64,000 nucleotides of DNA. It comes from Klebsiella huaxiensis. Lineage in GTDB: Bacteria; Pseudomonadota; Gammaproteobacteria; Enterobacterales; Enterobacteriaceae. The DNA lies in assembly GCF_003261575.2 (NCBI RefSeq), contig NZ_CP036175.1, positions 3,596,001 to 3,660,000 of the forward strand, read 5' to 3'. The notes beneath the pieces were generated by a model, which saw nothing but the letters and a program-made list of their open reading frames with translations, searched no databases and was not told the origin of the DNA. The position numbers were made by a program, and so were the translations under genes. The first letter of the stretch is position 1. Each line of letters begins with the position of its first letter. Shown here one piece after another: positions 53,490 to 61,539 of this stretch.

Positions 53490-53529
53490 TTAGTACCCAA
53501 TTGGTACCTGGTACCCTTTGGATACTAAT
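53490..53529. promoter_or_regulatory. Operator-like palindromes between HxlR gene and SDR gene
   Basis: Two nested inverted repeats: TTAGTACCC ... GGATACTAA spanning the region, and CAATTGGTACCTGGTACC with a repeated GGTACC. They lie immediately upstream of the regulator's start and in the SDR promoter. Inferred as the HxlR binding site. Confidence 0.65.
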
Positions 53530-53572
53530 GTACTTATAGTAACTTTTCCAGTCATGCAAGAGGTGTGAAGAG

Positions 53573-54322
53573 ATGGGACGTTTAGCAGGAAAATTTACCT
53601 TGATTACCGGCGGTACCAGCGGCATAGGTCTTGCCACCGCACAGGAATTTCTCTCTGAAGGGGCACATGTTGCGGTCACCGGGCGCAACCCCGTCGCACT
53701 TGCACAGGCGAGGACGATACTGGGTGAGAAGGCGTGGGTTATTGCCGCCGATGCGGGGGATATCGGCGGGCAACGTCAGCTGGCGGAAACGCTGAACAGC
53801 CGATGGGCACGGCTTGATGCAGTGTTTATCAACGCCGGGGACGTCACCCACGGTAAATTCGGCGAATGGCATGAAGAAGACTGGGATCGGCTGATGAACA
53901 TCAATCTGAAAGGCCCCTTTTTCTTGCTACAGGCGCTGCTGCCGCTGTTGGCAAACCCGGCGTCGGTCATTCTGTGCGGTTCGGTAAGCGCCCATATCGG
54001 CCTGCCGACCAGCAGCGCTTATGCCGCCAGTAAAGCCGGGCTGCTATCGCTGGCGCGTACGCTGTCCGGCGAACTGCTGCCGCGCGGTATTCGCGTTAAC
54101 GGCTTGAGTCCAGGCCCGGTACACACTCCGGCGCTGGACAAACTGGGGCTCAGCGCCGAGGCGCTGGAGAATCTACAAACGGAGATCGAGAATCTGGTTC
54201 CTCTGGGCCGTATGGGCACAGCGCAGGAGCTGGCGAAAGCCGCGTTGTTCCTGGCCTCGGATGAATCCAGCTATGTTGTCGGGACAGAACTGTTGGTCGA
54301 TGGCGGCACGGGGAATCTATAA
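53573..54322 (+). CDS. Short-chain dehydrogenase/reductase
   Basis: A 249-residue classical SDR. Nucleotide-binding TGGTSGIG (~12-19), INAGD (NAG motif), the catalytic Ser in CGSVSA, and YAASK are all present. Cofactor preference is probably NADP(H), judged from GRNP after the second strand. The substrate is not evident. It is divergent from HxlR, the usual place for an HxlR-controlled reductase of the quinone/aldehyde-stress type. Confidence 0.92.
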   Translation: MGRLAGKFTLITGGTSGIGLATAQEFLSEGAHVAVTGRNPVALAQARTILGEKAWVIAADAGDIGGQRQLAETLNSRWARLDAVFINAGDVTHGKFGEWHEEDWDRLMNINLKGPFFLLQALLPLLANPASVILCGSVSAHIGLPTSSAYAASKAGLLSLARTLSGELLPRGIRVNGLSPGPVHTPALDKLGLSAEALENLQTEIENLVPLGRMGTAQELAKAALFLASDESSYVVGTELLVDGGTGNL

Positions 54323-54337
54323 CTTTCGCAGCGGCGG

Positions 54338-54562
54338 TTACTCCGGTAGCGGCACCGCCGCCAGCGTACAGATGGCTTCATGCTCACCACCGCGATGGTC
54401 GATTATCAGAACTTTATCTCCCGCCTTTTTACCTTCGCAGGGTTTTAAAACCTGATCGACAATACGTTCACGAATTGACTGGCGATCGGAATCAGCCAGG
54501 CTACTAAAGGAAGTCACTACCAGCGCCAGCCCAACGAGACCGACGATATGCTTATTACCCAT
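54338..54562 (-). CDS. Small exported protein of unknown function
   Basis: A 74-residue protein with signal peptide MGNKHIVGLVGLALVVTSFSSLA. The mature part (DSDRQSIRERIVDQVLKPCEGKKAGDKVLIIDHRGGEHEAICTLAAVPLPE) has two Cys that may form a disulfide. I do not recognise the family. It converges on the SDR gene with 15 bp between stops. The start has GAGAGTAATAA upstream, a plausible SD. Confidence 0.72.
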   Translation of the reverse strand: MGNKHIVGLVGLALVVTSFSSLADSDRQSIRERIVDQVLKPCEGKKAGDKVLIIDHRGGEHEAICTLAAVPLPE

Positions 54563-54835
54563 TTATTACTCTCAACCCATATTTAAGCGGGCCAAGGTTA
54601 GCAGCCTGCCGGGCTCACGTCTGTAAATTCGCTTAAAGGTGTGTAACTCAGTTTACTTTTTGACCACCTCGGTGCTTTACACTTCACATTTATTCATGTA
54701 AATAATAAGTTAATAGCTTCACTGGCAGTCCATTGTTGTCTGACTCACCGGGTCATCTTTAAGAAATATCCCGATGCTATTATCTCGATATCACGGTATT
54801 TTTTCTTCATGTTAAACATAACATTAGGTTAATTT

Positions 54836-54958
54836 ATGTCAGGTATCCTGCTCTTTATCGTCGCGGTAGTTTTGCTGGGAGTCGCCCTCTACAGCCTGGT
54901 GTCCTATATCAAGGATCGACGCGCTGGACAACTACCAATTCATAAGAAAAAGAAATAA
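54836..54958 (+). CDS. Candidate 40-residue membrane protein
   Basis: ATG at 54836 opens a 40-codon frame: an N-terminal hydrophobic helix (MSGILLFIVAVVLLGVALYS) and a basic tail (SYIKDRRAGQ...HKKKK). A single-spanning membrane protein with a cytoplasmic tail is predicted. The ribosome binding site is weak (TTAGGTTAATTT). It lies alone in a ~500-bp stretch between two minus-strand genes. Below the length of typical ORF cut-offs, so it could be missed. No homologue is certain to me. Confidence 0.62.
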   Translation: MSGILLFIVAVVLLGVALYSLVSYIKDRRAGQLPIHKKKK

Positions 54959-55029
54959 TACATCCTCACTATTCTTACCTTCTGCCCCTACTATTTTTAC
55001 CGGACCGCCTGATTTCAAACGATAATGAC

Positions 55030-55060
55030 AAAAAAGAAGGCAGGCTTGCTCGCCTGCCTT
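55030..55060 (-). terminator. Terminator after puuP
   Basis: Minus-strand stem AAGGCAGGC/GCCTGCCTT followed by CTTTTTT, 20 bp past the puuP stop. Confidence 0.9.
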
Positions 55061-55080
55061 TGTGTCGGCGTAAAAAATCG

Positions 55081-56472
55081 TTACGATTCCCAGGCCTGTT
55101 CCGCTTTGGCTCCATCAAACTGCGGCGGCGGCTTGCGGAAACGGCGGGTGAGATAAGTCAGATAGAGTAAGCCCAGCCCCGCCCACACCAGACCGAGCGT
55201 TAGCGATGTCGCCTCCAGATTCACCCACAATACGCCGACCGTCAGCGCCCCGACCATCGGCAGCAGCAGATAGTGCAAACGATCTTTCCACGTTTTGTTG
55301 TAACCCTTACGCCGCCAGAAGTGGTTAAACACCGACAGATTGACGAAGGTAAACGCTACCAGCGCGCCGAAATTAATCAGCGCCGTGGCGGTGACCAGGT
55401 CGAAGAACAGCGCAGACAAGGCAACAATTCCGACCATAATGACGTTCAGCGCCGGAGTGCGCCATTTCGGGTGGACGTAGCCAAAAACGCGCTCCGGGAA
55501 AACGTTATCGCGCCCCATCACATACAGCAGTCGTGAGACGCTGGCGTGCGAAGCCAGACCTGAAGCAAGGGTATTAACAAACGTCGTGCACAGAAAAATC
55601 GACTGGAACAGCTTGCCGCCAACGTACAGGGCAATTTCCGGCAGCGCCGCATCCGGATCTTTAAAGCGGCTAATATCGGGGAAAAAGAGCTGCATAAAGA
55701 ACGATGCAGCGATAAAAATTATCCCGCCGTAGACCGCGGTGAGGAAAATCGCCTTCGGGATCACCCGCGCGGCGTCCGGCGTCTCTTCAGAGAGCGTGGT
55801 CACCGCATCGAAGCCGAGGAACGAAAAACAGACTATCGTCGCGCCGGTAATAATCGGGATCAGATGCGCGTTCTGGCTAATAAACGGCTGGAGCGACCAG
55901 ACGGTACCGACCCCTTCCCCTTTATGCAGCCCCTGCACCACCAGCACGATGAAGACCACCATAATCGAGATCTGCACCAGCACGAAGAGGGTATTGAAGT
56001 TCGCCACCAGGTTGACGCTTTTCAGGTTCGCCGCGGTGAGGATCGCCACAAACGTCACCACCCACACCCAGGGCGGCACTTCCGGAAACAGCGCGGAGAG
56101 ATAAATCTTCGCCAGCAGAACGTTGATCATCGGCAGGAACAGATAATCCAGCAGCGAAGACCAGCCAACCATAAAACCAACATGCGGGCTGATCGATTTC
56201 TGCGCGTAGGTATAGGCCGAACCCGCCTGCGGAAACTGGCGCACCAACTTGCCGTAGCTAATGGCGGTAAACAACACCCCAGCCAGCGCCAGCAGATAGG
56301 AAGCCGGTACGTGACCGTTGCTGATGCCGGAAACGATGCCAAAGGTATCAAACACCGTCATCGGGGTCAGGTAGGCCAGCCCCATCATCACTACTTGCCA
56401 CAGTTTGAGCGATTTGCGCAGCCCGGGTTTGCCCGCTTCAGAGGCGTTGTCGAGAGAGGTGTTAATAGCCAT
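55081..56472 (-). CDS. puuP: Putrescine importer PuuP
   Basis: A 463-residue, 12-helix APC-superfamily permease that imports putrescine by proton symport. The N-terminal region LRKSLKLWQVVMMGLAYLTP and the central SFLGFDAVTTLSEETPDAARVIPKAIF are E. coli PuuP signatures. I start at 56472 (MAINTSLDNAS), the family start, rather than 56526. It lies 354 bp downstream of puuA on the same strand. Confidence 0.95.
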   Translation of the reverse strand: MAINTSLDNASEAGKPGLRKSLKLWQVVMMGLAYLTPMTVFDTFGIVSGISNGHVPASYLLALAGVLFTAISYGKLVRQFPQAGSAYTYAQKSISPHVGFMVGWSSLLDYLFLPMINVLLAKIYLSALFPEVPPWVWVVTFVAILTAANLKSVNLVANFNTLFVLVQISIMVVFIVLVVQGLHKGEGVGTVWSLQPFISQNAHLIPIITGATIVCFSFLGFDAVTTLSEETPDAARVIPKAIFLTAVYGGIIFIAASFFMQLFFPDISRFKDPDAALPEIALYVGGKLFQSIFLCTTFVNTLASGLASHASVSRLLYVMGRDNVFPERVFGYVHPKWRTPALNVIMVGIVALSALFFDLVTATALINFGALVAFTFVNLSVFNHFWRRKGYNKTWKDRLHYLLLPMVGALTVGVLWVNLEATSLTLGLVWAGLGLLYLTYLTRRFRKPPPQFDGAKAEQAWES

Positions 56473-56826
56473 TGTCATTTCCCCCGCTGCACACCTGGGT
56501 TTGCGGTCGTAATGACCGGAAAACAAACCAACTTCGCAACGGGGTTAATGGTAAATCAAAAAGTAAAAAGAACCGACGAGCGGCGGTGGCTGCGCATTCC
56601 ATGCGGCCAGGACGGCCCCCTTCTCCCTGCGGATATTTGAACATCTGCATCATCTCACTTTCCTCGTCACACACTGTGTCGTTAACTGAAGCCCGTTGCC
56701 GCCTGCGCTCCTTAACGCGGCATCCGGGAAATGGCTGGGCTCCCAGCACAAACGTCCGACCAGGCTCCGCTCAGGCCGTATGATGCTACTTGTGGTAAAA
56801 CTAAGGTGCCCCTCGCGGGGCGGCAG
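56473..56826. other. Intergenic region puuA to puuP
   Basis: 354 bp without a convincing gene. A hairpin GTGCCCC/GGGGCGG lies at 56799-56820, just after the puuA stop, and may attenuate or terminate the puuA message. It suggests a separate puuP promoter within the gap. Confidence 0.5.
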
Positions 56827-58245
56827 TCAGGCGTTTTTCAACATCCACTCAATTTCAGTTTCGGTGATCAGACGCTCAAACTGCAGTAATTCGTCATGTT
56901 TACAGGCGTGATAAACATGGCAGAAACGCTCGCCAAGCCGCTCTCGCAAGTGGTCATTTTGCATAAACTCCCACAGCGCATCGCTCTGGCGAATCGGGAA
57001 AGGCAGGCCATCTTGCTCCAGACCGTTACCTTCCACCTCTTCCTGTAGCGGCAGCGTATTATCCAGACCGTGCAAAATTCCGGCAAAAATCGCCGCCATC
57101 ACCAGATACGGGTTGGCATCCGCTCCGGCCACGCGATACTCCACGCGATGGTTATGGCGATCGCCGCACGGAATACGCAGCGCTACCGTCCGGTTGTTAT
57201 GCCCCCATGATGCCTGGGTCGGCACGTACATTCCCGGCTGGAAGCGACGGTACGAGTTGACGTTCGGTGCCAGCAGAGCCATCGAAGCTGGCATCAGGTC
57301 AATCATCCCGGCGAGCGCGCGTTTTAACATCGCGGAATCTTCACCATCCGCATCCGCCAGTACGTTCTCGCCTTTATTGTTCTGCATGCTGATGTGGATA
57401 TGCATCCCGCTTCCGGCGTGCTCTTCATAGGGTTTCGCCATAAAAGTGGCGTGCATCTTATGCTTCTCCGCCATTAAACGCACGAGGCGTTTTAGCGCCA
57501 GCGCATCATCACAAGCGTCGAGCACGTTATCGGTATGATGCAGGTTGATTTCAAACTGACCGGGAGAGGCTTCCGCCACCGCGCCGTCGGCCGGGATCAG
57601 CTGAAGCTGGGCGATTTCATCAATATCATTAAGGACATCGGCAAAGTGGTTGAGGTTATCAACGGAGTAAACCTGGCTCTGGGTATTGCGATCGCCGGTC
57701 CCCGGAGCGCACGGCGGCTGCAGGTAGCCTTCAGCATCGCGCTTACGGTCCAGTAAATAGAACTCCAGCTCTACCGCTACCACGGGGAACAGTCCGCGCT
57801 GGCGCAGCTGCTGCCAGAGTCTGTTCAGAACGTTCCGCGGCTCAACGTCAAAGGGAGCGCCATCTTCATCAACCATGGTCAGCAGTACCTGACCAATATA
57901 TTCCGGGTCCGCCGCCGACGGCGTTAAGGTACCCAACACCGGTACGCAGGTGCGATCCGGTTCGCCCATCTCCTGACCGAGCCCCGCTTCCTCGACCACA
58001 TTACCGAGAATATCCATCGCAAACACCGACGCCGGGAAATAGCAGCCCTTCTCCAGCTTGCTCAGGCTGGATACCGGGATCCGCTTACCGCGGAAGCAGC
58101 CGTTCAGGTCGGTCAGCAGAACATCAACATATTGCGTATTGGGGTAACGCTCAAGGTAGCGCTTCACTTCCCAGGTGAACGCGCTGACCCGTCTCTCTTC
58201 CGACTGCTGAACAAAATTCTCAACTTCTACGATATTGGTTTCCAT
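56827..58245 (-). CDS. puuA: Gamma-glutamylputrescine synthetase PuuA
   Basis: A 472-residue glutamine-synthetase-fold enzyme that joins glutamate to putrescine with ATP, first step of the Puu pathway. Glutamine-synthetase motifs VAVELEFYLLD, PGQFEINLHH (Glu ligands) and HIHISMQNNKGEN (His ligand) are present. It is divergent from puuD across a PuuR-operator region. Confidence 0.96.
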   Translation of the reverse strand: METNIVEVENFVQQSEERRVSAFTWEVKRYLERYPNTQYVDVLLTDLNGCFRGKRIPVSSLSKLEKGCYFPASVFAMDILGNVVEEAGLGQEMGEPDRTCVPVLGTLTPSAADPEYIGQVLLTMVDEDGAPFDVEPRNVLNRLWQQLRQRGLFPVVAVELEFYLLDRKRDAEGYLQPPCAPGTGDRNTQSQVYSVDNLNHFADVLNDIDEIAQLQLIPADGAVAEASPGQFEINLHHTDNVLDACDDALALKRLVRLMAEKHKMHATFMAKPYEEHAGSGMHIHISMQNNKGENVLADADGEDSAMLKRALAGMIDLMPASMALLAPNVNSYRRFQPGMYVPTQASWGHNNRTVALRIPCGDRHNHRVEYRVAGADANPYLVMAAIFAGILHGLDNTLPLQEEVEGNGLEQDGLPFPIRQSDALWEFMQNDHLRERLGERFCHVYHACKHDELLQFERLITETEIEWMLKNA

Positions 58246-58476
58246 GATTCACCGCCGTTGTTTTAGTTTTGGACTCTGATTAGCACTGTTAAATATAATG
58301 TCCACTCTTCGAATGTGTATGCAAATAAATTGTTTGTCAAATGTTAAATTAAGTTTGCAAAGGGCTATTCCCACTGCTAGATTGAGAAAATATTGAACGA
58401 AATGGCCGTTTTACCCGCTAATCCGGTCATAATTTAGTCCACTTTGTGAGGGCGATCATGGAAAATATAATGTACA
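58246..58476. promoter_or_regulatory. PuuR operator region between puuA and puuD
   Basis: Three matches to the PuuR recognition sequence AAAATATAATGAACA as I recall it. They are TAAATATAATGTCCA (58290-58304), AAAATATTGAACGA (58387-58400) and AAAATATAATGTACA (58462-58476, inside the first codons of puuD). PuuR represses both transcription units until putrescine rises. Confidence 0.75.
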
Positions 58477-59222
58477 AGCCAGTTATTGGCGTGGTGATGT
58501 GTCGGAACAGGCTTAAGGGTCACCAGACCCAAACTCTGCAAGAGAAGTACCTGAATGCGATTGTTCACGCCGGAGGGTTACCGATTGCCCTGCCGCACGC
58601 GTTAGCGGAACCGGACCTGCTTTCTACGTTACTGCCTAAACTGGATGGCATTTACCTGCCGGGCAGCCCAAGCAACGTGCAGCCGCACCTTTATGGTGAA
58701 AACGGCGATGAGCCTGACGCCGATCCCGGGCGTGATCTTCTGAGCATGGCGCTGATCAACGCCGCGCTCGAAAGGCGCATCCCCATTTTCGCCATCTGCC
58801 GTGGGTTACAGGAACTGGTTGTCGCCACCGGCGGGACTCTGTATCGTCGTCTGTTCGAGCAGCCTGAACTGCTTGAGCACCGCGAAGATCCTGAGCTTCC
58901 TGTAGAGCAGCAATATGCACCCTCACATGAAGTTCAGGTTCAGGAAGGAGGATTACTTTCTCAGTTAATACCGGGCTGCAACACGTTTTGGGTCAACTCG
59001 TTACACGGGCAGGGAGCAAAAACACTGGGTCCACGGCTGCGCGTGGAGGCGCGTTCTTCGGACGGGCTGGCGGAAGCGGTTAGCGTTTATGACCATCCTT
59101 TCGCTCTGGGCGTGCAGTGGCATCCTGAATGGAACAGTAGCGAATACGCCCTGTCGCGGATGTTGTTTGAAGGTTTTATCACCGCCTGTCAGAACCATAT
59201 CGCTGAAAAACAGCGACTCTGA
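58458..59222 (+). CDS. puuD: Gamma-glutamyl-GABA hydrolase PuuD
   Basis: A 254-residue class-I glutamine-amidotransferase-like hydrolase that frees GABA from gamma-glutamyl-GABA. The nucleophile is in FAICRGLQELV and the His-Glu pair in VQWHPEWNSS. I start at 58458 (MENIMYKPVIGVVMC) with GAGGG 7 nt upstream. It is first of puuDRCB and contains a PuuR site in its first codons. Confidence 0.96.
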   Translation: MENIMYKPVIGVVMCRNRLKGHQTQTLQEKYLNAIVHAGGLPIALPHALAEPDLLSTLLPKLDGIYLPGSPSNVQPHLYGENGDEPDADPGRDLLSMALINAALERRIPIFAICRGLQELVVATGGTLYRRLFEQPELLEHREDPELPVEQQYAPSHEVQVQEGGLLSQLIPGCNTFWVNSLHGQGAKTLGPRLRVEARSSDGLAEAVSVYDHPFALGVQWHPEWNSSEYALSRMLFEGFITACQNHIAEKQRL

Positions 59223-59247
59223 CCACTACCGTTAAGGAAATGCAAAT

Positions 59248-59805
59248 ATGAGCGATGACGGACTGGCGCCAGGGAAACGTTTGTCAGAGATCCGCCAGCA
59301 ATTGGGTCTCTCACAGCGTCGTGCCGCCGAACTGTCTGGGTTAACACATAGTGCCATCAGCACCATAGAACAGGACAAAGTCAGTCCTGCCATCAGCACG
59401 CTGCAAAAGCTGCTGAAAGTCTATGGGCTGTCGCTCTCGGAATTCTTTTCTGAACCAGAAAAACCGGCTGAACCGCAGGTGGTTATCAATCAGGACGATC
59501 TGATTGAAATCGGCAGTCAGGGGGTGTCGATGAAGCTGGTTCATAATGGAAATCCGAACCGCACGCTGGCGATGATTTTTGAAACGTACCAGCCTGGAAC
59601 CACAACCGGGGAGAGGATCAAGCATCAGGGCGAGGAGATAGGCACCATACTGGAGGGTGAAGTCGTGTTGACCATTAACGGTCAGGCGTATCACCTGGTG
59701 GCGGGGCAAAGCTATGCCATTAACACCGGCATACCGCATAGCTTCAGCAACACCTCGGCAGGCATCTGTCGAATTATCAGTGCCCATACCCCCACCACAT
59801 TCTGA
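59248..59805 (+). CDS. puuR: Repressor PuuR
   Basis: A 185-residue regulator. The XRE-type HTH (QQLGLSQRRAAELSGLTHSAISTIEQ, ~18-43) is followed by a C-terminal cupin domain (HQGEEIGTILEGEVVLTINGQ). It represses the puu genes. It is 25 bp downstream of puuD. Confidence 0.96.
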   Translation: MSDDGLAPGKRLSEIRQQLGLSQRRAAELSGLTHSAISTIEQDKVSPAISTLQKLLKVYGLSLSEFFSEPEKPAEPQVVINQDDLIEIGSQGVSMKLVHNGNPNRTLAMIFETYQPGTTTGERIKHQGEEIGTILEGEVVLTINGQAYHLVAGQSYAINTGIPHSFSNTSAGICRIISAHTPTTF

Positions 59806-60049
59806 TTTTTAGCCTGAGATTCTTTCAGGCTTTCTTCAGGCCTGCGCCGTCGGAGCTTAATTCCGCCGGCGCGAAGAAAACGCAGATCACCTTGCGCAAT
59901 GCGGAAAGACTTATTCCGCTGGCCCCAGATAATTCATGCCTGTTAATAGGCAATTTAAACGGTACTCAATCCCGGGGACGCCCTGCGTCCTGAGGGTCAG
60001 AAATAGCCAAACTTTTATATTTTCCCGATTACGTTATTAAGGAGTCATG
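59806..60049. other. Intergenic region puuR-puuC
   Basis: 244 bp. It contains AGCCTGA/TCAGGCT followed by a short T-rich stretch (59811-59836, weak terminator) and GCGCCGTCGG/CCGCCGGCGC (59845-59870). In E. coli puuR and puuC are much closer, so puuCB may have its own promoter here. Confidence 0.5.
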
Positions 60050-61537
60050 ATGGATTTTCACAACCTGGCTTACTGGCAAGAAAAAGCAAAAATGCTCGTT
60101 ATTGAGACGCGCTTATTTATTAACGGTGAATACAGCGCCGCCGCCGATAATAGCGTTTTTGAAACCAATGATCCTGCCGCGCAGCAGACGCTCGCCGAAG
60201 TTGCTCGCGGCAAAAAAGCCGACGTTGATCGTGCGGTGCAGGCCGCCCGCAGCGTATTCGAGAACGGCGACTGGTCGCAGGCGTCCCCTTCTCAACGCAA
60301 AGCAGTGCTAAATAAATTCGCCGATCTAATGGAAGCTCACCGTGAAGAGCTGGCGCTGCTGGAAACCCTGGATACCGGCAAACCGATTCGCCACAGCCTG
60401 CGCGATGATATTCCCGGTGCCGCCCGTGCGATTCGCTGGTACGCCGAAGCCATTGATAAAGTGTACGGCGAAGTCGCGCCTACCAGTATCAACGAACTGG
60501 CGATGATCGTTCGCGAGCCGATTGGCGTGATTGCGGCGGTAGTTCCGTGGAACTTCCCGCTGCTGCTGGCCTGCTGGAAGCTTGGCCCGGCGCTGGCCGC
60601 CGGAAACAGCATGGTTCTCAAACCTTCCGAAAAATCCCCGCTTACCGCTCTACGTCTGGCGGGCCTGGCGAAAGAGGCCGGGCTGCCGGATGGGGTGCTC
60701 AACGTGGTCAGTGGTTTCGGCCATGAAGCCGGTCAGGCACTGGCGCAGCATCCGGATGTTGAAGTCATCACTTTCACCGGCTCTACCCGCACCGGCAAGC
60801 AGCTGCTGAAAGATGCAGGCGACAGCAATATGAAGCGCGTCTGGCTGGAGGCGGGCGGCAAAAGCGCCAATATCGTCTTTGCCGACTGTCCGGACCTACA
60901 AAAAGCGGTCAATACCACCGCGGGCGGTATTTTTTACAATCAGGGCCAGGTCTGTATTGCCGGAACCCGCCTGCTGCTGGAAGAGAGCATCGCCGACAAG
61001 TTTCTCGAGTTGTTAAAAGAGCAAGCAAAAGGCTGGCAGCCGGGCAACCCGCTCGACCCGAATACCACCATGGGTATGCTTATCGACAACAGCCACGCCG
61101 ACAGCGTCCACAGCTTTATCCGCGCCGGGGAAGCACACAGCACGCTGCTGCTGGATGGGCGCAAAAACCCATGGCCAGCAGCGGTCGGCCCGACCATTTT
61201 TGTCGACGTCGACCCCGCATCTCCTCTCAGTCAGGAAGAGATCTTCGGCCCGGTGCTGGTGGTGACCCGTTTTAAAACCGAAGAACAGGCCGTGAAGCTT
61301 GCTAACGACAGCCGCTACGGCCTAGGCGCAGCGGTCTGGACCCGCGATCTTTCCCGCGCCCATCGCGTCAGCCGACGCCTGAAAGCCGGCTCCGTCTTCG
61401 TGAATAACTATAACGATGGCGATATGACCGTGCCTTTTGGCGGCTACAAGCAGAGCGGCAACGGACGTGATAAGTCCCTGCACGCAATGGAAAAATTCAC
61501 CGAACTGAAAACTATCTGGATTGCCCTGGAGGCTTAA
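60050..61537 (+). CDS. puuC: Gamma-glutamyl-gamma-aminobutyraldehyde dehydrogenase PuuC
   Basis: A 495-residue NAD(P)-dependent aldehyde dehydrogenase, third step of the Puu pathway. It has PWNFPLLLACWKLGPAL, FTGSTRTGKQL (cofactor), the general base in LEAGGKSANIV and the catalytic Cys in NQGQVCIAGTR. The start at 60050 matches E. coli length (495); the ATG at 60047 is one codon earlier. Confidence 0.96.
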   Translation: MDFHNLAYWQEKAKMLVIETRLFINGEYSAAADNSVFETNDPAAQQTLAEVARGKKADVDRAVQAARSVFENGDWSQASPSQRKAVLNKFADLMEAHREELALLETLDTGKPIRHSLRDDIPGAARAIRWYAEAIDKVYGEVAPTSINELAMIVREPIGVIAAVVPWNFPLLLACWKLGPALAAGNSMVLKPSEKSPLTALRLAGLAKEAGLPDGVLNVVSGFGHEAGQALAQHPDVEVITFTGSTRTGKQLLKDAGDSNMKRVWLEAGGKSANIVFADCPDLQKAVNTTAGGIFYNQGQVCIAGTRLLLEESIADKFLELLKEQAKGWQPGNPLDPNTTMGMLIDNSHADSVHSFIRAGEAHSTLLLDGRKNPWPAAVGPTIFVDVDPASPLSQEEIFGPVLVVTRFKTEEQAVKLANDSRYGLGAAVWTRDLSRAHRVSRRLKAGSVFVNNYNDGDMTVPFGGYKQSGNGRDKSLHAMEKFTELKTIWIALEA

Positions 61538-61539
61538 TC

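Noticed and set aside
55864..56640. 258-codon plus-strand frame over puuP
   Set aside because: It is antisense to a well-conserved permease gene, rich in His/Arg/Gln as expected from shadow translation, and has no family likeness.
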